Part shown: one piece after another, positions 36,168 to 44,760 of the stretch
Position numbering within the stretch: position 1 is the stretch's first letter
How the letters are laid out: every line of letters starts with the position of its first letter
Assembly (NCBI RefSeq): GCF_001050155.1
Contig: NZ_LFVY01000025.1
Coordinates: 1-55,517, forward strand
Direction of reading: 5' to 3'
Origin: Nitratireductor soli
Lineage (GTDB): Bacteria; Pseudomonadota; Alphaproteobacteria; Rhizobiales; Rhizobiaceae
DNA length: 55,517 nucleotides
Made by a program: the position numbers and the translations under genes
Notes under the pieces: model-generated
What the model saw: only the letters and a program-made list of their open reading frames with translations
Database searches by the model: none
Told to the model about the DNA's origin: nothing

Positions 36168-36210
36168 GCTTCAATTGACATGAATGCAAAGCTTTCATGT
36201 CAATTGAAGC
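36168..36210. promoter_or_regulatory. Perfect 17-bp inverted repeat in the uronide/LacI divergent region
   Basis: GCTTCAATTGACATGAA (36168-36184) is the exact reverse complement of TTCATGTCAATTGAAGC (36194-36210), spacer TGCAAAGCT. TTGACA, a -35 consensus, occurs in both arms, one per strand. The 340-bp region 35960-36299 also holds element A and an A/T-rich stretch before lacI, but no gene. It is a probable operator/promoter site controlling both directions. The binder is presumably the LacI regulator, though the site is unlike classical LacI operators. Confidence 0.6.
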
Positions 36211-36299
36211 GTTGCACTGGTTCGATGCGGAAACTGTGCCTAAAGAAAATCATTTGCACAATTTGAAAATTTTTTTCATACCGCCTGAGGCGAGGCGGA

Positions 36300-37355
36300 A
36301 TGAGGGATGATGAAATGGATGTGACCGGCAAGCGAGGCAAGATCAGCCGAAGGGTGCGGCTCGAGGATTTGGCCGAGCGCTGCGGCGTCTCCGTCAGCAC
36401 CGTCTCGCGCGCGCTGTCGACCGGCCAGGGCGTGCGGCCGGAAATCCGCGCCGAGATCATCGAGGCCGCCCGCACCTACAATTATGCCATGCCGTCATCG
36501 GTTGCCGGCAAGAAGGCGATGATCGTCGCAAGCAGCGCGGCGATGATCGACTATGGCCGCAACCAGTTTACCCTGCATGTGCTCGAGGGATTGCAGGAGC
36601 GCGCCACCACGCTGCGCATGGAAATTCTCACCCGCTCCATCGCCAATCCCGCCGAGGAGCGGCAATTGCTTGACGAAGCGATGAACGACGAGACGATTGC
36701 CGGGCTGTTGTTTCTCACTCTCGACGATGAGGACATGCTGGCGCCGACGCGCGATTTCATGAAGCCGATCGTGCTGGTCAATGGCGATGACCCGTTCATG
36801 CGCCTGTCGAGCGTGACCCCGTGCAACCGCAGCGCCGCGGCGCTCGCCACCGACCATTTGCGCCAGCTTGGCCACGAGCGCATCCTGTTTCTGATGCGGC
36901 CCGGTCGCCGCACCATCGAGCGGCGCTATGAAGGGTGGCACGACCGCATGCGGCTCGGCGGCGCCGTCGACCCCGGCCTGGTGGTGATGGTCGACGATTG
37001 GCTGCCGGAACTCGCCAGGGCGGCGATCCTGAAGCGGCTCGATGAGAAGGGATGCGATTTCACTGCGGTCCTGGCCGCCGGAGATGTGCTGGCGGTCGGC
37101 GCCATGATGGCGCTCGCCGAGCGCGGCATCCAGGTGCCGGGCGACGTGTCGGTGATGGGGATGGACGGCCTGCCGCAGGGGGCTTTCCACAACCCGCCCC
37201 TGACCTCGGTCCACATCCCCATGCGCGAGCTGGGGGCGGCGGCGCTCGACCTCCTGCGCGAAACGGTGACCGGCTTCGAGATGCCCGCCAGACGTGTCGA
37301 ACTGGCCTGCAAGATGGTCGAGCGCGCCTCGACCGGGCCGGCCTCATCGATCTGA
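36300..37355 (+). CDS. LacI-family transcriptional regulator
   Basis: The 351-residue protein has the LacI helix-turn-helix VRLEDLAERCGVSVSTVSRALS (about 19-40), the hinge PEIRAEIIEAARTYNY, and a periplasmic-binding-like sugar domain with IAGLLFLTL, HLRQLGHERILFL and DVSVMGMDG near the end. It is divergent from the GH105-kduI-transport operon, so it most likely represses it and responds to a uronide or KDG. ATG 36315 (MDVTG) is an alternative start with AGGG upstream. Confidence 0.92.
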   Translation: MRDDEMDVTGKRGKISRRVRLEDLAERCGVSVSTVSRALSTGQGVRPEIRAEIIEAARTYNYAMPSSVAGKKAMIVASSAAMIDYGRNQFTLHVLEGLQERATTLRMEILTRSIANPAEERQLLDEAMNDETIAGLLFLTLDDEDMLAPTRDFMKPIVLVNGDDPFMRLSSVTPCNRSAAALATDHLRQLGHERILFLMRPGRRTIERRYEGWHDRMRLGGAVDPGLVVMVDDWLPELARAAILKRLDEKGCDFTAVLAAGDVLAVGAMMALAERGIQVPGDVSVMGMDGLPQGAFHNPPLTSVHIPMRELGAAALDLLRETVTGFEMPARRVELACKMVERASTGPASSI

Positions 37356-37383
37356 AAGGTCCGGCCTGAGGCGCGTATCAGCT

Positions 37384-38295
37384 TCAACCAAGCAAAGCCT
37401 GGCCGTGAAAGTCCGCCTTGGCCTTGATCGCTTCCGTCATGATGAAATCCGTCAGCATGCGAATGCGCGGCGTGGTCGCCAGGTCCTGGTGGCAGATGCA
37501 CCAATAGTATCGCTCGAGATGGATTTCCCGCGGGATCACCGGCACCAGGTCGGGATAATTCCGCGCCATGAAATGTGGCATGACGCAAAGCCCCAGCCCC
37601 TTGCGCGTTGCCGCAAGCTGCGCGTGGATGCTGGAACTCTGGTAGAAGGCGCGGGCGCCGGGCAGCAACTCGCGGTGATAGTCGAGCCCCGGCGTGAAGA
37701 TCATGTCCTCGATGTAGCCGATGATGCGGTGCCGGGCGAGGTCGGCCTTGCGCCGCACGGGCGGATGCCGGTCGAGATACTCCCGGGTGCCGTAGAGGAA
37801 CAATCGGTAAAGGGTGATCTTCTCCTGATGAAGCCCGCCGGTCTTTGTCGTCGACAAGGTGACGGACATGTCCGCTTCGCGCCGCGAGAGCGAAACGATC
37901 TGCTGGATGATCAACAGTTCGATAGACAGGCCGGGCAATGACTGGGCGAGTTCCGGCAGCCGGTCGGCGAGAAAATAGTTGCCGAACCCCTCGAGCGTGC
38001 TGATGCGGGCGACACCGCTCACCGATGTCGCGCCGCCCGCCACCTCGCTCTCCACATTGGTCGCTTCGCGCTCGATGGCTTCGGCCCGCTCGACCAGCTT
38101 TTCGCCGGCGGTCGTCAGCAAATAGCCGCGCGGGTTGCGCTCGAAAAGCTTGGCGGCCAGCGCCAGTTCCAGCCGGTCGATGCGCCGCGATACCGTGGCG
38201 TGGTTGGTCCTGAGCTTGCGCGCGGCGGCCGAAAGCTGCCCGGTGCGCGCCACGGCGAGAAAAAACTGTAGATCGTCCCACGAGAATGGTCGCAT
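37384..38295 (-). CDS. LysR-family transcriptional regulator
   Basis: The 303-residue protein has an N-terminal winged helix (FSWDDLQFFLAVARTGQLSAAARKL, then NHATVSRRIDRLELALAAKLFERNPRG) and a C-terminal effector domain. The HTH reads SAAARKLRTNHATVSRRI. ATG 38295 gives the canonical LysR start. Longer frames extend antisense into the neighbouring leader. It is divergent from the Liv-type ABC operon at 38550-44751, which it probably activates when the transported compound is present. Confidence 0.9.
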   Translation of the reverse strand: MRPFSWDDLQFFLAVARTGQLSAAARKLRTNHATVSRRIDRLELALAAKLFERNPRGYLLTTAGEKLVERAEAIEREATNVESEVAGGATSVSGVARISTLEGFGNYFLADRLPELAQSLPGLSIELLIIQQIVSLSRREADMSVTLSTTKTGGLHQEKITLYRLFLYGTREYLDRHPPVRRKADLARHRIIGYIEDMIFTPGLDYHRELLPGARAFYQSSSIHAQLAATRKGLGLCVMPHFMARNYPDLVPVIPREIHLERYYWCICHQDLATTPRIRMLTDFIMTEAIKAKADFHGQALLG

Positions 38296-38306
38296 TTGCC
38301 TGTACG

Positions 38307-38331
38307 TTTTTGCACGGAGTTTGTGCGAAAA
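38307..38331. promoter_or_regulatory. Candidate LysR-type binding site
   Basis: TTTTTGCAC and GTGCGAAAA form an imperfect inverted repeat 12 bp upstream of the lysR start. The position, next to the regulator gene in the divergent region, is where LysR recognition sites usually occur. Confidence 0.4.
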
Positions 38332-38549
38332 TAGGTGGTTGTGTGCGGAAAGGTCAATGCTATGACTCCCTGCATGATCGCGCTTGGGAAGGGAGACCCG
38401 GTTCGCGCCGGTCTCGCCGTGTCCTGGTGATGCGCCGATTTGCCCTGCAGGGGAGCGCGGAGGACGTTCGCTCATCCTGCAGGTTGGGAACGCCGACCGC
38501 TCGCGCCTTCGCGCCACATGCGGCTCACCAAACGGGAGGAGAACAGACG

Positions 38550-39755
38550 ATGAAATTACTTTCGCTTGCATCGATGGCACTGATGGCGGCCACGGCGCTG
38601 CCGGCCATGGCCCAGGTTTCCGATGAGAAGGTCAAGATCGGCATTCTCAACGACCAGTCCGGAGTCTACGCCGATTTCGGCGGCAAATGGTCCTATGAGG
38701 CGGCTAAGATGGCTGTCGAGGATTATGGCGGCAAGGTGCTCGACAAGCCGATCGAGGTGATTACCGCCGACCACCAGAACAAGCCCGACATCGCGTCCAA
38801 CATCGCTCGCCAGTGGTACGATACCGAAGAGGTCGATGCGATCATGGAATTGACCACCTCCTCGGTGGCGCTCGCCGTTCAGGGCATTTCCACGGAAAAG
38901 AAGAAGATCAATATCGTCACCGGCGCGGCGACGACCGAACTGACCGGCGCCCAATGCTCGCCCTACGGTTTCCATTGGGCCTACGACACGCATGCGCTGG
39001 CCGTCGGCACAGGCGGTGCGTTGGTGGAGCAAGGCGGTGACACTTGGTTCTTCCTGACCGCCGACTATGCCTTCGGCTATTCGCTCGAAGAGCAGACCGG
39101 CAACTTCGCAAAATCGAAGGGTGGTACCGTGGTCGGCGCGGTCCGCCATCCGCTGGCCACCCCCGACTTCTCGTCCTTCCTGCTGCAGGCGCAGGCATCC
39201 GGCGCCAAGGTGATAGGCCTTGCCAACGCCGGCCTCGATACGGCCAATGCGATCAAGCAGGCGGCTGAATTCGGCATCGTCGCCGGCGGGCAGCGCCTGG
39301 CGGCGCTCCTGTTCACGCTCGCCGAAGTGCATGGCCTGGGCCTCGACGCGGCACAGGGCCTGACGCTGACGGAAGGCTTCTATTGGGACCGTGACGACCA
39401 GTCCCGTGCGTTCGCACGCCGTTATTTCGAGCGCACCAATCGCATGCCCAACATGGTGCACGCAGGTACCTACTCGGCAGTGACGCAGTACCTGAAGGCG
39501 ATCGACAAGGCGGGCACCGACGAGACCGAGGCGGTCGCCAAGGAACTGCATGAAATGCCGGTCAACGACCTGTTCGCCGCGAACGGCAAGGTCGGCCAGA
39601 ACGGCCGCATGATCCATGACATGTACCTGATGCAGGTGAAGACGCCCGATGAAAGCAAGGAGCCCTGGGATTATTACGATGTCCTGGCGACGATCCCGGG
39701 CGACGAAGCCTACATCAAGCCTTCCGAAAGCGGCTGTCCTCTGGTTACGCAGTGA
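38550..39755 (+). CDS. Liv-type ABC transporter substrate-binding protein
   Basis: The 401-residue protein has a signal peptide (MKLLSLASMALMAATALPAMA, 21 residues) and a type I binding fold: VKIGILNDQSGVYADFGGKW, EAAKMAVEDYGG, FFLTADYAFGYSLEEQTGNF and KVIGLANAGLDTANAIKQAAEFG. It ends in CPLVTQ. The ligand specificity of this group extends beyond branched-chain amino acids to urea, amides and aromatic compounds. GGGAGGAGAACAGACG precedes the ATG. Two ATPases, two permeases and a GMC oxidoreductase follow on the same strand. Confidence 0.93.
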   Translation: MKLLSLASMALMAATALPAMAQVSDEKVKIGILNDQSGVYADFGGKWSYEAAKMAVEDYGGKVLDKPIEVITADHQNKPDIASNIARQWYDTEEVDAIMELTTSSVALAVQGISTEKKKINIVTGAATTELTGAQCSPYGFHWAYDTHALAVGTGGALVEQGGDTWFFLTADYAFGYSLEEQTGNFAKSKGGTVVGAVRHPLATPDFSSFLLQAQASGAKVIGLANAGLDTANAIKQAAEFGIVAGGQRLAALLFTLAEVHGLGLDAAQGLTLTEGFYWDRDDQSRAFARRYFERTNRMPNMVHAGTYSAVTQYLKAIDKAGTDETEAVAKELHEMPVNDLFAANGKVGQNGRMIHDMYLMQVKTPDESKEPWDYYDVLATIPGDEAYIKPSESGCPLVTQ

Positions 39756-40567
39756 CGGTGAGCCCAATGCTTGATGCGCATGCCGGTTCCGGTGGCGCAG
39801 CGCTGGATGCAGAGCCGCGGGTGGTCTTGTCCGCCCGTGGCCTGCGGCGCGATTTCGCCGGATTTGTCGCCGTCAAGAATGTCGATCTCGACGTTCGACA
39901 TGCCAGAATCCATGCCCTGATCGGCCCAAATGGAGCCGGCAAAACAACGGTCTTCAATCTGCTGACGAAATTCCTCGCGCCGAGCGCTGGCAGGATCGAA
40001 TTCATGGGCCGTGACATCACAAATGCTGCGCCGGCTAAAGTTGCGCGGCTGGGCCTGGTGCGCTCGTTCCAGATATCGGCGACCTTTCCGCATCTGAGCG
40101 TGCTCGACAATGTGCGGGTCGCCCTGCAGCGGCCGGGCGGGCTCGGCTATCAGTTCTGGCGTTCGCTCAGCACGCTCGATCTTCTGACGCCGCGCGCCGA
40201 GCAGCTTCTCGAGACGGTCGGCCTGCACGATGAGCGGCACAAGCTCGCCGCCGATCTTTCCTACGGCCGCAAGCGGGTTCTGGAGATCGCCACCACGCTG
40301 GCGCTCGACCCGAAAGTGCTCCTGCTCGACGAGCCGATGGCCGGCATGGGCCATGAGGATGTCGGCATCGTCGCCGAGATCATCCGCGGCGTCGCCAGGG
40401 ATCGCGCCGTGCTGATGGTCGAGCACAATCTGAAAGTGGTCGCCGATCTGTGCGACTGGATCACTGTTCTGCAGCGCGGCGAGATCATCGCCGCCGGCGA
40501 CTACGCCACGGTCAGCAGCGATGAGCAGGTGAAGATTGCCTATATGGGGACGGCTTATGACGACTGA
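39752..40567 (+). CDS. Liv-type ABC transporter ATP-binding protein (LivG-like)
   Basis: The 271-residue ATPase has Walker A GPNGAGKT, the LivG-type signature LSYGRKR, Walker B VLLLDEPMAGM and the His switch MVEHNLKVV. The GTG start overlaps the binding-protein stop by 4 bp (GTGA). An ATG at 39767 with GGTGAG upstream is an alternative and removes only five residues. It overlaps the LivF-like gene by 11 bp. Confidence 0.92.
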   Translation: MTVSPMLDAHAGSGGAALDAEPRVVLSARGLRRDFAGFVAVKNVDLDVRHARIHALIGPNGAGKTTVFNLLTKFLAPSAGRIEFMGRDITNAAPAKVARLGLVRSFQISATFPHLSVLDNVRVALQRPGGLGYQFWRSLSTLDLLTPRAEQLLETVGLHDERHKLAADLSYGRKRVLEIATTLALDPKVLLLDEPMAGMGHEDVGIVAEIIRGVARDRAVLMVEHNLKVVADLCDWITVLQRGEIIAAGDYATVSSDEQVKIAYMGTAYDD

Positions 40568-41276
40568 GCGCGCGCCCACGCCTTTCCTTTCGGTCCGCGA
40601 CTTGCATGCCTGGTATGGCGAGAGCCACGCGCTGCACGGTGTCAGCCTGGATGTCGCCCAGGGCCAGACGGTCACGCTGCTTGGCCGCAACGGCGTCGGC
40701 AAGACGACCACCTTGCGCGCCATCATGGGCATCATCCGCAAGCGCAAGGGGTTCATCGAGTTCGACGGCCGCGATCTGATGCAGACGCCGCTGCACCGCA
40801 CGGCGCATGCCGGCATCGGCTTTGTGCCCGAGGAGCGCGGCATCTTCGCCACGCTGACCGTCGACGAGAACCTGATCCTGCCGCCGGTCGTCGCGCCGGG
40901 AGGGATGAGCGTTGCCGAGATTTTCGAGCTGTTCCCCAATTTGAAGGAGCGGCGCAACAGTTCAGGCACCAAGCTTTCCGGCGGCGAGCAGCAGATGCTG
41001 GCCATTGCCCGCATGCTGCGCACCGGGGTGAAGCTGCTCTTGCTCGACGAGCCGACCGAGGGGCTCGCCCCGGTCATCGTCGAACGCATCGGCGAGGTGC
41101 TGGCGACGCTCAAGGCGCGTGGCATGACGATCCTTCTGGTCGAGCAGAACTTCCGTTTTGCCAGCCGCATCGCCGACCGCTTCTACCTGATGGAGCACGG
41201 CCGGATCACGGTCGATTTCCCGGCAGCGGAGCTGGAAGACCGCATGGCTGCGTTGCACGACGTGATTGGAGTTTGA
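40557..41276 (+). CDS. Liv-type ABC transporter ATP-binding protein (LivF-like)
   Basis: The 239-residue ATPase has Walker A GRNGVGKT, signature LSGGEQQM, Walker B LLLLDEPTEGLAP and the Q-switch LVEQNFRFA typical of LivF. All catalytic residues are normal, in contrast with the orphan LivF-like ATPase at 53577-54275. ATG 40557 overlaps the previous gene by 11 bp. Confidence 0.93.
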   Translation: MTTERAPTPFLSVRDLHAWYGESHALHGVSLDVAQGQTVTLLGRNGVGKTTTLRAIMGIIRKRKGFIEFDGRDLMQTPLHRTAHAGIGFVPEERGIFATLTVDENLILPPVVAPGGMSVAEIFELFPNLKERRNSSGTKLSGGEQQMLAIARMLRTGVKLLLLDEPTEGLAPVIVERIGEVLATLKARGMTILLVEQNFRFASRIADRFYLMEHGRITVDFPAAELEDRMAALHDVIGV

Positions 41277-41280
41277 CGCC

Positions 41281-42168
41281 ATGACGATGATTTTCGGCAT
41301 CCCGATCCAGGCGTTGCTCGGCCAGTTGCTGGTCGGCCTGATCAACGGATCCTTCTACGCCATGCTGAGCCTCGGGCTCGCCATCATTTTCGGCCTGCTG
41401 CGCGTCATCAACTTCGCGCACGGCGCGCAATACATGCTGGGCGCTTTCGTCGGCTATCTTCTGCTGGCGCATTTCGGCATCGGCTATTGGCCGGCGCTCA
41501 TCCTCGTGCCTCTGATCGTCGGCCTCGCCAGCATGATCGTCGAGCGCCTGGCGTTGTCGCGGCTGTACGATGTCGACCCGCTCTACGGCCTGTTGTTCAC
41601 CTTCGGCCTGGCTCTCGTCATCGAAGGAGCGTTCCGCTATTTCTATGGCGTTTCCGGACAGGTCTACACCCCGCCTTCGCAGCTTTCCGGCGGCACCAAT
41701 CTGGGCTTCATGTTCCTGCCCAATTATCGCGGCTGGGTGGTGGTCGCCTCGCTCATCGTCTGCCTCGGCACCTGGCTTTTGATCGAGAAGACCAGGCTCG
41801 GCGCCTATCTGCGTGCGGCGACGGAGAACCCTATTCTGGTGCAGGCATTCGGCGTCAACGTGCCGCTGCTTCTGACACTGACCTATGGCATCGGCTCGGC
41901 GTTGGCGGGGCTCGCCGGCATCATGGCGGCTCCCGTCTATCAGGTCAGCCCGCTGATGGGCTCGAACCTGATCATCGTCGTCTTCGCGGTCGTCGTGGTC
42001 GGCGGCATGGGGTCCATCCTGGGCGCCATCGTCACCGGTTACATGCTTGGGCTGGCCGAGGGGCTGACCAAGGTGTTTTACCCGGAAGCGTCGAACATCG
42101 TCATCTTCGTCATCATGGCGATCGTGCTGCTCGTCCGGCCGGCCGGATTGTTCGGAAGGGATGCGTAA
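41281..42168 (+). CDS. Liv-type ABC transporter permease (LivH-like)
   Basis: The 295-residue inner-membrane protein has about eight helices and the LivH motifs GLINGSFYAMLSLGLAII, RVINFAHGAQYMLGAF and the cytoplasmic loop RLGAYLRAATENPILVQAFGVNV. It ends VLLVRPAGLFGRDA, typical of the family. ATG 41281 lies 4 bp after the preceding stop. A start 15 bp upstream would overlap it. It forms the translocation pore with the LivM-like subunit. Confidence 0.92.
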   Translation: MTMIFGIPIQALLGQLLVGLINGSFYAMLSLGLAIIFGLLRVINFAHGAQYMLGAFVGYLLLAHFGIGYWPALILVPLIVGLASMIVERLALSRLYDVDPLYGLLFTFGLALVIEGAFRYFYGVSGQVYTPPSQLSGGTNLGFMFLPNYRGWVVVASLIVCLGTWLLIEKTRLGAYLRAATENPILVQAFGVNVPLLLTLTYGIGSALAGLAGIMAAPVYQVSPLMGSNLIIVVFAVVVVGGMGSILGAIVTGYMLGLAEGLTKVFYPEASNIVIFVIMAIVLLVRPAGLFGRDA

Positions 42169-42169
42169 C

Positions 42170-43147
42170 ATGGCCGATCTGACGACGAGCGAAATCCAGG
42201 GCCAGGCACGGGCACGCACCGAATGGCTCCTGGTCGGCGTGGCGCTTGCCGCGCTTCTGGCGGCGCCGTTCTTCTTCTATCCGATCTTCCTGATGAAGAT
42301 GCTGTGCTTTGCGCTGTTTGCCTGCGCCTTCAACCTGTTGCTCGGCTTCACCGGGCTCCTGTCTTTCGGTCACGCAGCCTTTTTCGGCGGGGCGGCCTAT
42401 TTCACCGCGCATGCGGTCAAGGAATGGGGCTGGACGCCGGAGGCGGGCGTGCTGCTTGGCGTGGCCGGTGCGGCGCTGCTCGGGCTGGTGATGGGTTTCT
42501 TCGCCATTCGCCGTCAGGGCATCTACTTCGCCATGATCACGCTGGCGCTGTCGCAGATGTTCTTCTTTTTCTGCCTGCAGGCCCCGTTCACCAAGGGCGA
42601 GGACGGCATCCAGGGCGTGCCGCGCGGCCATTTGTTCGGCTTCATCGACCTCAGCATGCCGCTCAACATGTATTATTTCGTCCTCGGCGGATTTCTGATC
42701 GGCGTCTTCGCCATCTGGCGCATCGTCAACTCACCCTTCGGCATGATCCTCAAATCGATCCGCGAGAACGAGAGCCGGGCCACCTCGCTCGGCTACAGTG
42801 TGGCGCGCTACAAGCTTGCCGCCTTCGTCATGTCGGCAGCGCTGGCCGGCCTGGCCGGCGCGATGAAGACGCTGGTCTTCCAGTTCGCCACGCTGACCGA
42901 CGTGACCTGGCAGATGTCGGGCGAGGTGATCCTGATGACCCTGCTCGGCGGCATCGGCACCATGCTTGGGCCCATCGTCGGGGCGGGCCTGGTGGTGGCG
43001 CTGCAGAATTATCTCGCCACGTCGGAATTCCCGGTAACGGTCATCACCGGGGCGATCTTCATGATCTGCGTCCTGCTCTTCCGGCGCGGCATCGTCGGTG
43101 AGGTCTATGCGCGCCTGGGGCGCACCGATTCCAGCGACGCCCGCTGA
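42170..43147 (+). CDS. Liv-type ABC transporter permease (LivM-like)
   Basis: The 325-residue permease has about nine to ten helices. Family landmarks are ACAFNLLLGFTGLLSFGHAAFFGGAAY, RRQGIYFAMITLALSQM, and the loop ILKSIRENESRATSLGYSVARYKL. ATG 42170 follows AAGGGATGCGTAAC directly after the LivH stop. The GMC oxidoreductase starts 5 bp downstream, so it is in the same transcript. Confidence 0.92.
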   Translation: MADLTTSEIQGQARARTEWLLVGVALAALLAAPFFFYPIFLMKMLCFALFACAFNLLLGFTGLLSFGHAAFFGGAAYFTAHAVKEWGWTPEAGVLLGVAGAALLGLVMGFFAIRRQGIYFAMITLALSQMFFFFCLQAPFTKGEDGIQGVPRGHLFGFIDLSMPLNMYYFVLGGFLIGVFAIWRIVNSPFGMILKSIRENESRATSLGYSVARYKLAAFVMSAALAGLAGAMKTLVFQFATLTDVTWQMSGEVILMTLLGGIGTMLGPIVGAGLVVALQNYLATSEFPVTVITGAIFMICVLLFRRGIVGEVYARLGRTDSSDAR

Positions 43148-43152
43148 CCGCC

Positions 43153-44751
43153 ATGCCGGAGACTTACGATTACATCGTCGTCGGCGCTGGAACGGCGGGT
43201 TGCCTCCTCGCCAATCGTCTTTCCGCCGACCCGAAGGTGACTGTCCTGCTGCTCGAAGCGGGCGGCAGGGACAATTATCCCTGGATCCACATTCCGGTCG
43301 GCTATCTCTATTGCATCTCCAACCCGCGCACCGATTGGTGTTTCACCACCGAGGCGGAAGAGAGGCTCGGCGGGCGGGCGCTGGCCTATCCGCGCGGCAA
43401 GGTGCTCGGCGGCTGCTCGTCCATCAACGGCATGATCTATATGCGCGGCCAGGCGCGCGATTACGATCAATGGCGGCAGATGGGTTGCGCCGGCTGGGGC
43501 TGGGACGATGTCCTGCCTATTTTCCGCAAGTCTGAGGATTATTATCGCGGCGCCGACGCGATGCACGGCGCCGGCGGCGAATGGCGGGTCGAGGAGGCCC
43601 GCGTGCGCTGGGACATCCTCGACGCCTTCCAGGAAGCGGCCGCGGCGATCGGCATTCCGCGCGTCGACGATTTCAACCGCGGCGACAATGAAGGCTCGTC
43701 CTATTTCAAGGTCAACCAGCGCGGCGGCGTGCGCTGGAATGCATCGAAGGCGTTTTTGAAGCCCGTCCGGCACCGCCGCAATCTGCGCATCGAGACCGGC
43801 GCGCAGGTGCGCAGGCTGATCGTCGAGGAGGGCCGCGCCGGCGGCGTTTCCTACGACCGGAATGGAACAACGCAGGAAGCGCTTTGCCGCGGCGAGATAA
43901 TCCTGGCCGCCGGCGCCATAGGCTCGCCACATCTCCTCGAACTGTCCGGGATCGGCCGTGGCGCGTCATTGCAGGACGCCGGCATCGACATGGTGCTGGA
44001 GCACCCCTCGGTCGGCGAAAACCTCCAGGATCATCTGCAATTGCGCTGCGCCTACAAGGTGTCGGGCATCCGCACCTTGAACGAGCAGGCCAGCCGCCTC
44101 ACCGGCAAGGCGGCGATCGCGCTGGAATATCTCGTCAGCCGTTCCGGCCCCATGTCGATGGCGCCGAGCCAGCTTGGCCTGTTCACCCGCTCCGACCCGT
44201 CGCGCGAGACGGCGAATTTGCAGTATCACGTGCAGCCCCTGTCGCTCGACAAGTTCGGCGACCCGGTCCATCCTTTTCCGGCCTTCACCGCCAGCGTCTG
44301 CAATCTCAGGCCCGACAGCCGCGGCTCGGTGCATGCCGTGTCCGGCGATTTTCGCCGCCAGCCGGCGATCAGGCCGAACTATCTGTCGACTGAGAGCGAC
44401 CGTCAGGTCGCTGCCGAAGCGATCCGGCTGACGCGGCGCATCGTCGCCCAGCCTGCCTTGCAGCGCTACAAGCCGGAAGAGTTCAAACCCGGCGAGACGT
44501 TCCAGAGCGAGGAGGAACTGATCGAGGCGGCGGGCCGCATCGGCACGACCATCTTCCATCCGGTCGGTACCTGTCGCATGGGGACCGATCCGCAGGCCGT
44601 CGTCGATCCGCGTTTACGGCTGCGCGGCGTCGGCGGGCTGCGCATCGCCGACGCCTCGGTCATGCCGACCATCGTCTCGGGCAACACCAATTCACCGACG
44701 CTGATGATCGCCGAGAAGGCGGCCCAGATGATCCTTTCGGACGCCCGCTGA
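43153..44751 (+). CDS. GMC-family FAD-dependent alcohol oxidoreductase
   Basis: The 532-residue flavoenzyme has the FAD motif VVGAGTAGCLLANRL at residue 9, GKVLGGCSSINGMIYMRG near 80-97, GEIILAAGAIGSPHLLELSGIG (second GMC signature), and the active-site His469 in HPVGTCRMG with Asn511 in SGNTNSP. GMC enzymes oxidise primary alcohols such as choline, polyethylene glycol or aromatic alcohols. No betaine aldehyde dehydrogenase adjoins, so choline is not assured. Being last in the Liv-type operon, it probably performs the first oxidation of the imported substrate. Confidence 0.9.
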   Translation: MPETYDYIVVGAGTAGCLLANRLSADPKVTVLLLEAGGRDNYPWIHIPVGYLYCISNPRTDWCFTTEAEERLGGRALAYPRGKVLGGCSSINGMIYMRGQARDYDQWRQMGCAGWGWDDVLPIFRKSEDYYRGADAMHGAGGEWRVEEARVRWDILDAFQEAAAAIGIPRVDDFNRGDNEGSSYFKVNQRGGVRWNASKAFLKPVRHRRNLRIETGAQVRRLIVEEGRAGGVSYDRNGTTQEALCRGEIILAAGAIGSPHLLELSGIGRGASLQDAGIDMVLEHPSVGENLQDHLQLRCAYKVSGIRTLNEQASRLTGKAAIALEYLVSRSGPMSMAPSQLGLFTRSDPSRETANLQYHVQPLSLDKFGDPVHPFPAFTASVCNLRPDSRGSVHAVSGDFRRQPAIRPNYLSTESDRQVAAEAIRLTRRIVAQPALQRYKPEEFKPGETFQSEEELIEAAGRIGTTIFHPVGTCRMGTDPQAVVDPRLRLRGVGGLRIADASVMPTIVSGNTNSPTLMIAEKAAQMILSDAR

Positions 44752-44760
44752 AACTTAAGT

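Noticed and set aside
43153-44751. Choline dehydrogenase betA
   Set aside because: No betB, betI or choline transporter adjoins. The GMC motifs alone do not define the substrate.
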